Shown here: positions 19,955 to 32,044 of the stretch, one piece after another
Position numbering within the stretch: position 1 is the first letter of the stretch
Layout: each line of letters starts with the position of its first letter
Assembly (NCBI GenBank): GCA_011799875.1
Contig: CM022303.1
Span: 62,577,202 to 62,641,201, forward strand
Reading direction: 5' to 3'
Length of the DNA stretch: 64,000 nt
DNA from: Thinopyrum elongatum
Lineage: Eukaryota > Streptophyta > Magnoliopsida > Poales > Poaceae
Notes under the pieces: model-generated
Database searches by the model: none
What the model saw: the letters and a program-made list of their open reading frames with translations, nothing else
Told to the model about the DNA's origin: nothing
Translations under genes and position numbers: made by a program

Positions 19955-22213
19955 ACCCATCGTTGCAGAAATCGTAAGGCCAGGATGTCTGCTATGGACC
20001 GAGGCCAGGTTACTCACGTCAAAATGGGAGAAGCTCGTGAGTCTCCAAAAATCGTGATGGGAACTCTGTCAGTTAATTCAGTTGCAGCTTCTGTTCTCTT
20101 TGATTCCGGGGCATCACATTCCTTTGTGTCTCAACAATTTGTTCAGCGACATGAGCTACCTCTAGAGTTATTGCCCACACCATTAGAGATTATCACTCCT
20201 CGTTCCTGGTGGCAAACCAAGATGGTAAGTCATAACAATCAGATCAAAATTGAAGGGTTGATGTTCTCTGCTTCCCTTATTGCTCTTGGACCTTCCGACA
20301 TAGACATCATTCTCGGTATGGACTGGTTGACAGCCCATAATGCTTTGATTGACTGTGCTACTAAGACAGTCCAGCTCACACACCCTTCTGGCCAGATAGT
20401 CAAATACTCAGCCCGAATAACTCAAGATGCTGAGAGCCAGATATATGTTCTGAATGCATTGAATGCTTCACCTCTTGAAGGCATCGAGAACGTTCCAGTT
20501 GTTCGTGATTTTCAAGATGTATTTCCAGAAGAACTTCCAGGAATACCCCCTGCTAGAGCTGTTGAGTTTGTCATCGACTTGAAACCTGGCACTACCCCTA
20601 TTGCGAAGCGCCCTTATAAGATGCCTCCGCATCATCTTCTCGAACTTAAGGAGGAAATCGACACGTCACTTAAGAAAGGTTTCATCCACCCCAGTTCCTC
20701 TGCTTGGGGAGCACCGTCACTCTTCGTTAAGAAGAAGGATGGAACTAACCGATTGGTTCAGGATTATCGGCCCATTAACCAAGCTACAATCCAGAATAAA
20801 TATCCGCTTCCTCGGATCAATGATTTGTATGATCAACTTGCTAGATCATCGGTATTCTCTAAACTTGATTTGAGGTTGGGTTACCATCAGATCCGTGTTC
20901 GTGAAGAGGATATTCCCAAGACTGCATTTGTTACTCGTTATGGCTCCTACGAGTACACTGTCATGTCATTTGGCTTAACTAATGCTCCAGCCACATTCTC
21001 CCGTCTGATGAATTACATCTTCATGGATTACCTCGACAAGTTCGTCATGGTATATCTGGATGATATTCTGGTATATTCGAAGAATAAGGAAGAACATGCT
21101 GAACACCTCCGTCTTGTACTGGAAAGGCTCCGAGAACACCAGCTGTATGCCAAATACTCCAAATGTGAATTCTGGCTTTCTGAAGTAACTTACCTTGGTC
21201 ATGTGATTTCCAAGGATGGAATTGCCATTAACCCAGAACGAGTTCAGGCTATTCTTGACTGGACTCCTCCGAAGAACGTCAAGCAAGTGAGAAGTTTTCT
21301 TGGTCTTGCAAGTTATTGCCGTCGATTTGTCGAGAACTTTTCCAAGATTGCTAAGCCCCTGACTGATCTACTTCACAAGGGCGTTAAATTTGAATGGACA
21401 GAAAAATGTCAGGAAAGTTTCCAGACACTCAAAGACAAGCTGACATCTGCCCCAGTACTATCTCCTCCAGATACCCGCAAAGACTTTGTGATCTATTGTG
21501 ACGCATCCCGTGAAGGATTAGGCTGTGTCCTAATGCAAGAGCGCAAAGTGATTGTTTATGGCTCTCGTCAGTTGCGCCCACATGAAGAGAATTATCCGGT
21601 ACATGATCTAGAACTAGCTGCTGTCATCTATGCACTGCAGTTGTGGCGACATTACCTCCTCGGTAATCGTTGCGAGATATACACGGATCATAAAAGTCTG
21701 AAGTACTTGTTCACTCAACCTTTTCTAAACCTCCGTCAGCAAAGATGGATGGAGGCCATTGCGGACTATGATTTGGGTATTTCCTATACCCCTGGCAAGG
21801 CTAACGTGATGGCTGATGCCTTAAGCCGCAAGTCCTATTGCGACAACCTCATGGTTAGGCGAGGTCAACCTCGTCTTTTTGAACAACTGTGCAAGCTAAA
21901 TCTGCGTATTGTTCCACAGGGTTCTCTTAATAACCTTGTGTTACAACCAGATCTTGAGAAAGCTGTTAAGAATGCACAAGCTAAAGATGCTGAAGTTGAT
22001 CTGATGAAGAAAAATCTTCACCTTGAAAAGTACAGGGATTTCTCGCTGTCTGAAGATGGAACCTTGTATTTCAGAAACCGCATTGTCGTACCTCGCTTCG
22101 AACTTATGACTGACAAGGTCATGAAGGAGGCACATGATACCCCGCTGTCTATTCATCCGGGTAGCACCAAGATGTATCGTGATCTCCGTCAAAGGTATGG
22201 TGGTCTAGAATGA
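19955..22213 (+). pseudogene. pol: Retrotransposon pol: protease, reverse transcriptase, RNase H
   Basis: The frame is continuous with gag after the TGA, and the first ATG is at 19985. Counting from that ATG, an aspartic protease site DSGASHSF lies near residues 40-47, the reverse transcriptase core with YLDD near residues 357-360 (21053-21064), and RNase H with YCDAS near residue 502 and [10 protein letters not shown] downstream. The start of the integrase HHCC zinc finger is at the C-terminus. The frame ends at a TGA created by loss of one base near 22198, and integrase continues in another frame at 22210. All visible catalytic motifs are intact, so the break may be recent. Confidence 0.9.
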
Positions 22214-23391
22214 AGCAGGACATTGCTCGTTATGTTGCTGAATGTGATGTTTGTCGTCGCGTTAAAGCAGAACATCAGAAACTAGCTGGAATTCTGCAAC
22301 CACTTCCTATTCCTCTATGGAAATGGGATAAGGTTCAGATGGATTTCGTTACAGGACTTCCCAGGTCACAGAAGGGTCACGATGCTATTCTTGTCGTCGT
22401 CGACCAACTCTCTAAAGTTGCACACTTTCTGCCTGTCAAAGAGACTATCACTGCTAGTCAGTTAGCAGAGTTGTATATCTCCAGAATTGTATCACTCCAC
22501 GGTATTCCGAAGGAGATCAGTTCGGACCGTGGCGGCCTTTTCACTTCCAAATTCTGGGAAAGTTTCCAAACAGCTATGGGAACTCATATTACCTGGAGTT
22601 CAGCTTATCACCCCCAATCCCAAGGCCAAGTTGAACGAGTTAATCAAGTGCTTGAAGACATGCTGCGAGCTTGTGTCATTTCTTTCGGTAAGAAGTGGGA
22701 AGAATCTCTTCCATATGCTGAGTTTTCTTATAACAACAGCTATCAAGCCAGTTTGAAAATGGCTCCCTTCGAAGTTCTATATGGACATAAGTGTCGAACC
22801 CCTCTGAATTGGTCAGAAACTGGGGAACGACCGCTCGTGGGTCCGGATATTATTCAACACGCCGAAGAACAAGTTCGTATTGTCCGAGAAAACCTCAAAG
22901 CGGCTCAGGACCGCCAGAAGAGCAACTATGATCGCAAACGATGGGGTTTGACTTATCAGCCTGGTGATCAGGCTTATCTTCGTGTCACCCCGATGAAAGG
23001 CACTCACCGTTTTGGAATCAAGGGCAAGCTAGCTCCACGCTATATTGGTCCTTTCCGCATTATTGCTAGACGTGGTCAGGTGGCATATAAATTGGAGTTG
23101 CCGCCGCAATTCTCTCATATCCACGACGTCTTCCATGTGTCGCAACTTCGTCAATGCTTCAAGGAATCTCCGCACCGAGCTGTGGATCACGAAATGCTCG
23201 AATTGCATGATGATCTTTCCTATAAGGAGCATCCGATCCGCATTCTCGATGAAGCTGAACGTCGGACCCGTCAGAAGGTTACCAAGTTCCTTAAAGTGCA
23301 GTGGTCAAATCATACTGAAGATGAAGCCACTTGGGAACGCGAGGATAATCTTCGTGCGGAATACCCCGAACTTTTTCCTTCTACCTCTTAA
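22210..23391 (+). pseudogene. int: Retrotransposon integrase with chromodomain-like tail
   Basis: The frame begins with the CxxC half of the zinc finger (CDVCRR). It has a DDE core (Asp in MDFVTGLPR, Asp in SSDRGGLF, Glu in GQVERVNQ), a GPY/F-type motif (APRYIGPFRII) and a C-terminal EDEATWEREDNLRAEYPELF segment typical of chromoviral integrases. Such tails can target insertion to heterochromatin. It is cut off from the rest of pol by the one-base loss near 22198 and has no good start codon of its own. It ends just before the polypurine tract. Confidence 0.88.
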
Positions 23392-23415
23392 TTCTCGGGA
23401 CGAGAATTCTTGTTA

Positions 23416-23427
23416 GTGGAGGAGACT
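23416..23427 (+). other. Polypurine tract
   Basis: AGTGGAGGAGAC lies directly before the 3' LTR start (TTGTAACACC). Confidence 0.75.
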
Positions 23428-24379
23428 TGTAACACCCCCGGTGGTTAACTACAGTAATCACCCTTTTGATTATGCCATGTCATCATGTTTAACAGTGCAT
23501 GACCATCATTAGCATTATATTGCATTTCAACTCCTAAGTCAAAATCCAAATTTAAATGAAAGTGGAAAATAAAAGTTGTGCAACATAGAAACTAAAATGT
23601 TCGATAAATAACAAATATTGCAGAGACTATTCTAAAATTGAAACCAACGATTAATAAAATAATTAGGTGGCTCAAACATTATCAAAACAGTAAGGTTTAA
23701 TGCATTTTAATTATTATAAAATTTGTGTGAACTCCATTTGCCTCCAAACTAATTTTTGGTAGTAGTAGAGGATGCCTAGTAATTTTTGGAACCATTCCTA
23801 TGTTTTACAAAATTCAATTTGAGGCCTAACAATTTACTAAACAGAGATATTTGAATAAATAAAAGAAAAGACAAAAGAAAACAAATAGAAAAATGAAAGA
23901 AAAGAGAAAACCCCCCCGGCCCAACTGGGCCACGGCCACCAGGCTGGCCCAGCTCCCCCCCTCTCTATCTGCCTCACCCAGAGGCCACCAACCCTACCCA
24001 CCCCCCCCCCCCCCCACCGACAGCCACTCCCCCCCCCCACGCTACTCTCTCTCTCTATCCCTCACCCGATCCAAACTGGATCGGGATCGGGCCGTCGCCG
24101 GACGCCACCGCCCCGCGCCCGTCGCCGTCGCCGCGGCCCCGCGCCCCCCCGACGTCGGCGCCCCTCCCCAGCACCACCTCGCGCCGGCGCCGCCCCCCTC
24201 TGTCACCGCCTGCTCCTTCCCGACCTCGCTTCCCCGCCGGCCAACGCCTCCTCGAGCCCCCCTCGTGAGCCACCCTTCCCCCTGCCCCTCACCCCTCGCC
24301 ACGGACGCCGCACCCGGCCGCGCCCCGACGCCCGCGCCCGCGCACCCCCAGGCCGCCTCTTCCGCCCCCGGCCACGTCT

Positions 24380-24675
24380 CGGTCTCGCTCCTCCTCTCCT
24401 CTCCCTCGCCTTCTACCTCTCCTCTTCTCGCCTCGCTCCTCACCCTCGACCCACTTCCTCCCTGCCTTTCTCTCCCTCTCTCCCCTCTCCCTTCTTCACC
24501 GCCATCCCTGCCTCTCTCCCCCAATCTCTCTTCCTTTCCCCTCGCTTTTCCTCTCCTTCTCCTTCCTTCTGCCCCACTCTCTCCCCTTCTCCCTCTGTCT
24601 CCTCTCTCACTCCCTTATTCCCTTCCTCCCTTTCTCCCTCCTACCTCCTTTTTCCCCCTCTCGTCTTTGCCTCTT
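24380..24675 (+). repeat. Polypyrimidine tract in LTR 2
   Basis: About 300 bp are almost only C and T (CTCCTCTCCTCTCCCTCG, CTTTTCCTCTCCTTCTCC). The long ORF across it is a compositional effect. Confidence 0.8.
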
Positions 24676-25347
24676 GTGCCACGACAGCCGGGCGCCACCC
24701 CCCCCCCCCGAGCCACTGACCGCGGGGCCCAACCCCCTGGCCCAATGACGTGTGGGGCCTAGCCCCTGGATTTAAAAAAAATGAAAATAAAAATGTAAAA
24801 TTAAAATTATTAAATATTTAATTAAATTAATTAGTTAGTTAATTAATTAATTAATTAATTTAATTAATGCTGCTTAATTAGTCTAATTAATTAGTTAGTT
24901 TAATTAATCAGTAATTAATTAGCTAAACCCTAATTAACCTAACAGAGTATGACAGGTGGGACCCACTGGTCCTGACGTCATGCTGACGTCAGCAAACACT
25001 GTTTCGGATAATGTTAATTTAAATAATTAAATAAATTCCAAAAAACTAATAAATTTTTTAGAAAATCATATTAAATAATCCGTAGCTCAGATCGAAAAAC
25101 TTTGTACATGAAAGTTGCTCAGAACGACGAGACGAATCCGAATAAGCGGTCCGTTCGTCCGTCACACGTCCCTAACTATCCGAACATGCAACCGTTCCCC
25201 TCCGGTCATCTGTCTAACAAATGTCCGGAACCGGGAAAACATTCCCGGATGGATCCCCCCTTCCTCGGTGACGTGCAACCATACGTTAGGACACACCCGG
25301 CACTGCACATTGTCATGTCGTACTTTGTGCTGCACTTGTTCGCTGTG

Positions 25348-25356
25348 TATTTATAC
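25348..25356 (+). promoter_or_regulatory. Probable TATA box of LTR 2
   Basis: TATTTATAC is at the same place as in LTR 1. Confidence 0.5.
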
Positions 25357-25385
25357 AGTTTCCTCCCCCTCTTCTCTCTCGGTAG

Positions 25386-27157
25386 CCCCCGACACCGACG
25401 TCGTCCCCGAGGCCGACGCAGCTCTGGAGCCCGAAGACACCATTGACGACCTTGCCCTTGCCGCCGAGCAACCAGGCAAGCCCCCCCTTTGATCATCCCG
25501 ATATCGCCCATTCTATTTCTCATGCTTGCATTAGAATTTCTGCTGCTGCTGCTTTACCTATTCTGATGCATAGCCTGTTTATTGTATCCTGCTGTTGATA
25601 ATTACCTGCATATCCTAAACTTCTTAGTATAGGCTGGGTAGAGACCTATCAGTGACCCCACTTATCCCGACTGCCGCGCTGGATTGTCAGAAGACCCGAT
25701 CAACGGGATTGAAGACCAGGCCCCGGCACCACACATCACCCCCCCCTTAGTTGTAACGACACTGCAGCGTTACTATCGAGTGTCGAGGATGATACCTCGT
25801 GTAGCACTTCTGATGTTAACTCTGTAGAGTAGCTATTCGGTCATGGTCATCGAGGGTGATTCCTCCTTCACCGCTTCCGATAACGACGCCGTCGTACAAC
25901 ACCTCAAGTGTGAACTCAGCGAGGGTGATTCCTCCGAGTTCACCTTGACGGATACATCGAGTAGGAATCCAACGAGGGTGATACCTCGGATTCCCCTGAT
26001 GTTATGGACACACGGATACTTGGACTGTACTATTGTTACTTGGAAAGGCGGGTCGACCCTGAGGGGTACCCGCGTGTGATGTGAAGACGGGTTGCCTGTA
26101 TGGTGCCCGAGTGATGAATACGAGGCGCGGCCGGGCATTCTTAACCCTTGCAGCAAGTCCTCGAGACGGGGCGACGGGGTCACATCTTTCGTGAGTTTCT
26201 GCTCGTTACCGCATGCCCTAGTCCATTAACGATTTGGATATTTGATCCGAGCAGGTCTCTGGCCTGATAGCACTAACCATCACGTGGGCATAGTATGGGC
26301 GTTCTGCATCGTAGCATCAGCCGAAAGCTCTGTCAGATGTCTAGTTCAGCCTTGCGACCGGGACGGACCGGCGCCCCCCTGGTGCCTGGCTTCCCCCTGC
26401 ACGCAACGACTCGGAGTGCACAGGGCGATGGCCCAAGACCTCTGAGCGCTTAGGATGTAGACCGACGGGGACCTCTCTGCTGAGCTCTAGGTAGGGTTGC
26501 GATGTGTCATTTGGCCAAGGCCGGGCATGACCCAGGAAAGTGTGTCCGGCCGGAGTTAATCGAGTGTGTTGGGTAAGTTGGTGCACCCCTGCTGGGAAGA
26601 ACACTTCTATCGATAGCCGGTCCTACGGTAAAGGACACTCCGAGTTGTATCCTGATTGATACATTTTAGAACTGGATACTTGGATACTATGGCTCTGGGA
26701 TTGCTTCTCGCAGGGAGTCGAGAAGGGATCTCAAGACGAGGCTGATGACTGTATGGCTCTGGGATTGCTTTCTCGCAGGGAGTCGAGAAAGGATCTCTGG
26801 GTGAGGTTGAGACTTAAGGATACTACTACATTATATTGTACTGTGCTACTCTCTTCTATTGCTGCAAGACCTCTGAAGATGCTAGTCTTCGATAGGACTA
26901 GACCTCCTCTCTATTCTGGCATTTCTGCAGCCCAGTCCACATATACAGCCTCTTATTGAAAATGTTGCATATGTAGTGTAGATCCTTGCTTGCTGAGTAC
27001 TTCTGAGTACTCACGGTTGCTTTGTTTTCGTTTTCTCCACATATCAGTTTGACGTGACCAAGATGACGGAGCCCCTGAGACAGATGCCCCGTCGATCGAC
27101 TACTACTACTACCCAGAGGATGGATACTGCTACGAGTTGACTGACGACCAGGAGTAG
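25386..27157 (+). CDS. Split acidic mini-ORF inside LTR 2 (candidate)
   Basis: Exons at 25386-25475 and 27063-27157 match those of LTR 1, with the same GCAAGC donor and the same TAG. One visible amino-acid difference (Pro to Leu in ADAALEPED) separates the two. See the LTR 1 entry for the argument and its limits. Confidence 0.4.
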
Positions 27158-27459
27158 GTTCGGAGGGTCCCAGGCAGGAGGCCTACGCCTTTCGATCGTA
27201 GTGTTTTATTTTGCCCCGCCTTTCTAAAGGCCTTTCTGTTTCTCTTTTAATATCTGTACTCAGATATCTGATGCTTCCGCTGACGCTTGTACGCAAGCTT
27301 ATTTATTCGAGCCCTCCAGGCCCCTGGCTTGTAATATAAAGCTTGTATGACTTTATTTATGTTTTAGAGTTGTGTTGTGATATCTTCCCATGAGTCCTTA
27401 GGCTTGATCGTGTGCATTTGCGTGTATGATTAGTGCACGATTGAGCCGGGGGCGTCACA

Positions 27460-29149
27460 TATGGGAAGACAAAAGATACACCGGAGGCACGGGAGGACCA
27501 GCAACGTATGCACGAAAAATACGGCATGCATCCAAAGCAGTATCAGGGTCCTGCCAGCTACGCTCTTACCAAATAAAAGAAGCAAATCTTCTTTGAATGC
27601 CTGCTCAGTATGAAGGTCCCGTTTGGCTTCTCGTCGAATATAAAGGGAATAATAAATATGGCAGAGAAAAAGTTCCAGAACCTAAAGTCCCATGACTACC
27701 ACGTGATTATGACACAACTGCTTCCGGTTGCATTGAGGGGGCTTCTACCGGACAACGTTCGATTAGCCATTGTGAAGCTATGTGCATTCCTCAATGCAAT
27801 CTCTCAGAAGGTAATCGATCCAGAAATCCTACCAAAGTTACAGAATGATTTGGTGCAATGTCTTGTCAGTTTCGAGTTGGTGTTCCCACCATTCTTCTTC
27901 AATATCATGATGCACGTCCTAGTTCACCTAGTCGAAGAGATTGCCATTCTGTGTCCTGTATTTCTACACAATATGTTCCCCTTTAAGAGGTTCATGGGAG
28001 TCTTAAAGAAATATGTTCATAACCATGCTAGGCCAGAAGGAAGCATCTTCAAGGGATATGAAACAAAGGAGGTCATTGAGTTTTTTGTTGACTTTATTCC
28101 TGACCTTAAGCAAATTGGTGTTCCTGAATCGTGGCATGAGTGCAGACTTGGTGGAAAAGGCACGCTAGGAAGGGACCAAGTAATATGTATGGATGGGCAT
28201 TCTTGGGCGCAAGCACACTACACAACTCTACAAAATTCCGCTTTGGTGGCTCCGTATATCGAGGAACACAGGAATATTCTACACTCCAAACACCCGGAGC
28301 TGTTTGACGACTGGATTACACGTGAACAAACGCGGACTTTCACCGGTTGGTTGCAGACACGTTTCATGCATGACGACACTGTTGCAGATGAGCTGTACTT
28401 GCTGTCCAAGTTACCATCTTCGACTATATTGACATTCAAAGGGTACGAGATAAATGAGAATACATTTTATACAATCGCCTAAGATAAAAAAGTGCACCAA
28501 CCAAAACAGTGGTGTCCACTTTGATGCAGCAAACACCAATAGGCCAAAGGACACATATTATGGTAACATAGAGGAGATATGGGAACTTGACTATGGACGT
28601 GAATTGAAGGTCCCTTTCTTTCGGTGCAAATGGGTAAATCTGACAGGAGGCGGGGTAAAGGAAGACGCGTAGTACGGAATGACAATAGTGGATCTCAACA
28701 ATCTTGGGTACGCAGACGAACCATTTGTCCTAGCCAATGATGTGGCGCAGGTTTTCTATGTGAAGGAGATGTCTACCAAGCCGATAAAAAGAGAAGAGAA
28801 GGAAGCAAATACATCATACGATGAGCCAAAGCGCCACATAGTTCTTTCAGGGAAAAGAAACATCGTGGGAGTGGAGGACAAGACAGACATGTCAGAAAAT
28901 TATGAAAAGTTTCATGAAATTGCTCCCTTCACAGTGAATATTGACCCGAGCATCCTGTTAAATGATGAAGATTGTCCATAGTTACGGCGCAAAGGGACAC
29001 ACGCGAAGAAAAAGTTTTATACCCCAAGATCCCACTCTGGGATGTGTCCGGCTTCACCGTCATCATTTTCTTCTCTAGTGGGTTTCCGGACTTATATATC
29101 TGGAAAGTCCCACTTCGGACAAACCGGGGGGAATCTTTGTAATAGTTAG
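27460..29149 (+). pseudogene. TNP2-like transposase, C-terminal part of E2
   Basis: The transposase resumes after the retrotransposon. A TAA follows the SYALTK motif. An open stretch (27610-28482) then carries DUF4218 (KFQNLKSHDYHVIMTQLLP, FPFKRFMGVLKKYVHNHARP) and the start of the DUF4216 region. A TAA replaces a Gln codon at 28480-28482. A one-base gain follows in the A run, then TAG at 28670-28672 and TAG at 28979-28981. The alignment with copy B shows the natural end near 29149. Confidence 0.88.
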
Positions 29150-29251
29150 GGTACATATGTGTTTTGGCATTTGAAACGCGAAGAAATATTATGTCCAAAC
29201 AAAATATTTCATGCATTATGTAGGACTTCATTTGCTATTTTTTTGAGCGAA

Positions 29252-29880
29252 ATGACCCTGAAATTGAAAAGCACTACAAATAAACTCTAAAAAGGTTGAA
29301 AAGTTGGCACGGTATCATCATTTCACCAACATAGCATGTGCTAAAAAGTTGAGAGGGTTACGGCAAAAACTAGATGCACTTCGTGTACAAAATGGACAAT
29401 CTCTTTTGAAGTATCAGGGTTTCGGACGAAAACTCATCTGTTACAAAGGGATTTCATTTTTTAAACTTTTTTTAACTACAGACTTTTTGTGTGTTCAACA
29501 TGCCCCATTCAAAGCCACATCATCAATTTTCAACCCTTTCTGACTTCATTCGCTATTTTTCATGCATTTACTTATTTTTTTGAGCTAAATGACCATGAAA
29601 TTGAAAAGCACTACAAATGAACTCTGAAAAGGTTGAAAGTTGGCATGGTATCATCATTTCACGCACATAGCATGTGCTAAAAAGTTGAGAGGGTTACGGC
29701 AAAAACTAGATGCACTTCGTGTACAAAATGGACAATCTCTATCAGGGTTTCGGATGAAAACTCATCTGTTTCAAAGGCATTTCATTTTTTAAACTTATTT
29801 CAACTCCAGACTTTTTGTGTGTTCAACCCTTTCTGACTTCATTCGCTATTTTTCATGCATTTACTTATTTTTTTGAGCTA
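29252..29880 (+). repeat. 337-bp tandem repeat of E2
   Basis: Units begin at 29252 and 29589 (337 bp), and the second is shortened by internal deletions. It is the same family as 1973-2860, at the same place after the transposase. Confidence 0.88.
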
Positions 29881-30486
29881 TAAAACTAAAAGAGCAAAAC
29901 CAAATCTGTTTTTATTAAAACACCCATTAAAAGTAACCTAAGAATTACCAAATTGAATATAATGATAAAACACACTAATATTAAACTGCATAAAAAATAA
30001 TCACTCAAAAACCTATTTTTAAAGTAAAGTTATTCACAAACTAGTGATTCACACAAATTTCAAATAATTCAAATTTAAACTATTCAAATTTTAAAACTAC
30101 TGGCAGTAACAGAAAGTTTATAATATTTGTGACCTAAAACAAAAAGATTCACTCAGAAACTCTAAATATTTGGCTGTAAGTAGAAACAAAAGAAAATAAA
30201 TAAAGCAAAAAAACTGGAAAATAAATAAATAAATAAGTGCCCTCCTACTGGGCCGCCACGGCCTGCATAGGACTAGAAACCCAACTACTAGTTGGGCCAG
30301 GATGCAGGCCCGCACGGTCCAGTAGGGCCCAGAGGGCAGGACAGGTTCGGTAGGCCCACAAAGGCCTGCTTTCTAGAGGAGCTCGAAGCAGATGCCGCGG
30401 CGGGGCTTATAAACTGGTCTTGGTGCCCTTCGCTGGGCGAGGTGGGACTAAACATCCACCGCACTGCGGCGTGCGAGGAGCAGACA
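29881..30486. other. AT-rich spacer then GC-rich run-in
   Basis: No supported gene is seen. The change from AT-rich to GC-rich at about 30240 mirrors that at 3181. Confidence 0.6.
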
Positions 30487-30686
30487 TTTAGTCCTGGTTG
30501 GTGGCTCCAACCGGGACTAAAGGCCAGCCCTTTACACCCGGTGCGAGCCACCAACCGGGACTAAAGGCCTGGCTTCCCGCCGCTTGGCCTGGTGAAAATT
30601 CACCTTTAGTCTCGGTTTGTGGCTCGCACCGGGACTAAAGGGGGGCCTTTAGTCCCGGTTGTGAGCCACCAACCGGGACTAAAGGT
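30487..30686. repeat. Internal foldback array of E2
   Basis: TTTAGTCCTGGTTGGTGG with CCAACCGGGACTAAAGG, GTGCGAGCCACCAACCGGG, TTTAGTCTCGGTTTGTGG with CACCGGGACTAAAGG, and TTTAGTCCCGGTTGTGAG with CACCAACCGGGACTAAAGG are packed into 200 bp just before a TATA box. Confidence 0.88.
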
Positions 30687-30690
30687 GAAG

Positions 30691-30697
30691 TATATAA
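30691..30697 (+). promoter_or_regulatory. TATA box of the E2 second gene
   Basis: TATATAAGCG lies 5 bp after the last foldback. It is kept at 53711 in copy B. Confidence 0.65.
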
Positions 30698-30714
30698 GCG
30701 GGCACTAAGAAAAT

Positions 30715-30946
30715 TTGGCAAACTCATCTGCATTTCCCCCCGACAGCGCCGAAGACCACGACGCGGCCAGGCTGCCGGACCTCGCCGTCGCCTCCGAGCC
30801 CGCTAGGCCTCGCCGCCGGGCCTCCTCATCATCGCCGCCCCCGTCGAGCTCCGCCCCGACGTCGTCCCCCGCTCCCCTCGACGGGCCCTGCCCCGCTTCC
30901 CTCGCCGCGCCCTGTCCCGACGCCCTCGTCGCTGTCGCCGCCCCCA
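30715..30946 (+). other. GC-rich leader exon of the E2 second gene
   Basis: The frame from 30715 is Ser/Pro/Ala-rich (AARLPDLAVASEPARPRRR) and ends at CCCCCA followed by GTGAGC. 30947-31320 behaves as an AT-rich intron. Coding status is uncertain. Confidence 0.45.
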
Positions 30947-31331
30947 GTGAGCTCTGATCCCCCTTCCCCTGCTGCCATTGTGCTTAATTAGATTTTTATT
31001 TTAGAGTTCATTTAGAGTTTTTTTGGACTCCATGTTCTTAGAAATTGTGTGCTTAATTAGATAGTTTTTTAGACTCCATGTGCTTTAGAAATTGTGCTTA
31101 GATGGTTATTTAGAGTTCATTTTGATATTCATTTTGTAATTTGGATGTTAATTTTGTTCAAGTGTGGATCTTAATGGTATTGTGGATCAATGCTATAAAA
31201 TGTTGTTCAAATTTGCCCATCTAACTACTATATAGTTGTAAAAGTTTATTAATTAAATATGAGTAGCATAATAAAAGGATAATTATTGCATAGGAATTTG
31301 TTTTCATAGGACTTTGTTCTCGACGTCGATG

Positions 31332-31757
31332 ATGCCCGGCCCGCATCCTCGTCGTCGGATCGGTGCCGACAACCTGTTTGAGAGGCGCCATGTCCGGGAC
31401 TGGGCTCCGCTGGGCTGGCACTAGGAGCTGCTACCTTCAGGGGCGCACAGCTTGGTGAGGAACCGGACTCCCGTCATCGACCCGGAGCTTCTTTGGTGGC
31501 GGTTGCGTGGGCCACTTTCGGTGCGGAGGCATCCGACCCCCGCGGAGGTGGTACATCGCCGTGTCAGGGAGGAGGACGAGCACATCCGTCGCTACATGGT
31601 TGCGTTGGACGTCAGGTTCTCCAATACCTGGCAGTGTCTTCAAGGATCTCACCCGAGCTATGATCATGTGATGGTTCCTTCTCTTTGGGTGTCCACCGCC
31701 CGCGCCTCAGGAACCGCGAGTGAACTAGATTCTTCGATAATATTCGATCTGTATTAG
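31332..31757 (+). pseudogene. Conserved small CACTA protein, E2 copy
   Basis: This copy of the 4324-4749 ORF is broken by TAG at 31422-31424 (Trp codon in the GWHWE motif). The rest (DPELLWWRLRGPLSVR, SHPSYDHVMVPSLWVS) remains open to the stop at 31755. Confidence 0.7.
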
Positions 31758-31965
31758 CTAGTGATGTTATATGATAATATTCAAGATGTATTAGTGATAA
31801 CATTCGAGATGTATTCGAGATTATATTCGATAATATTCGAGATGATGTATTCAAGATTATATTCGAGACGATGTATTCGAGATTATATTCGAGAAGATGT
31901 ATTCGATAATATTCGAGACGATGTATTCGAGATTATATTTGATGATGCATATTATCTACTATGAT
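31758..31965. repeat. ATTCGAGA-type minisatellite of E2
   Basis: ATTCGAGATTATATTCGAGA and GATGTATTCGAG units match those at 4750 and 59117. Confidence 0.7.
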
Positions 31966-32044
31966 TCAGTTTTTCCTTATTGATTGCCTTCTAATTTGAA
32001 TACTAAATTGTTTTATCTTTTTTCTGGATTAGTTAATATAAGCT

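Larger units (their letters stand above)
18404..27459 (+). mobile_element. Ty3/gypsy retrotransposon with truncated 5' LTR
   Basis: A 40-bp 5' LTR stub (18404-18443) is followed by a primer binding site, gag, pol (protease, reverse transcriptase, RNase H, integrase), a polypurine tract and a full 3' LTR. The pol order and the C-terminal chromodomain-like segment fit a Tekay/Del-type chromovirus. All coding parts are interrupted and the 5' promoter LTR is absent, so the copy is defective. Confidence 0.9.
23428..27459 (+). repeat. LTR 2, 3' LTR (4032 bp)
   Basis: The LTR starts TGTAACACCC and ends GGCGTCACA, with target site TATGG at 27460-27464. Outside one block it differs from LTR 1 at only a few positions per 100 bp. 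Between about 24360 and 24700 it carries a pyrimidine-rich block in place of the GC-rich sequence found in LTR 1. Confidence 0.92.

Noticed and set aside
23893..24762. 289-codon Pro/Ser/Leu ORF in LTR 2
   Set aside because: It follows from the pyrimidine tract and has no matching frame in LTR 1.
29304..29543. Recurrent 60-90 codon ORFs inside the 337-bp repeats
   Set aside because: They appear only because the repeat recurs. Frames break between units and no start context or homology is seen.
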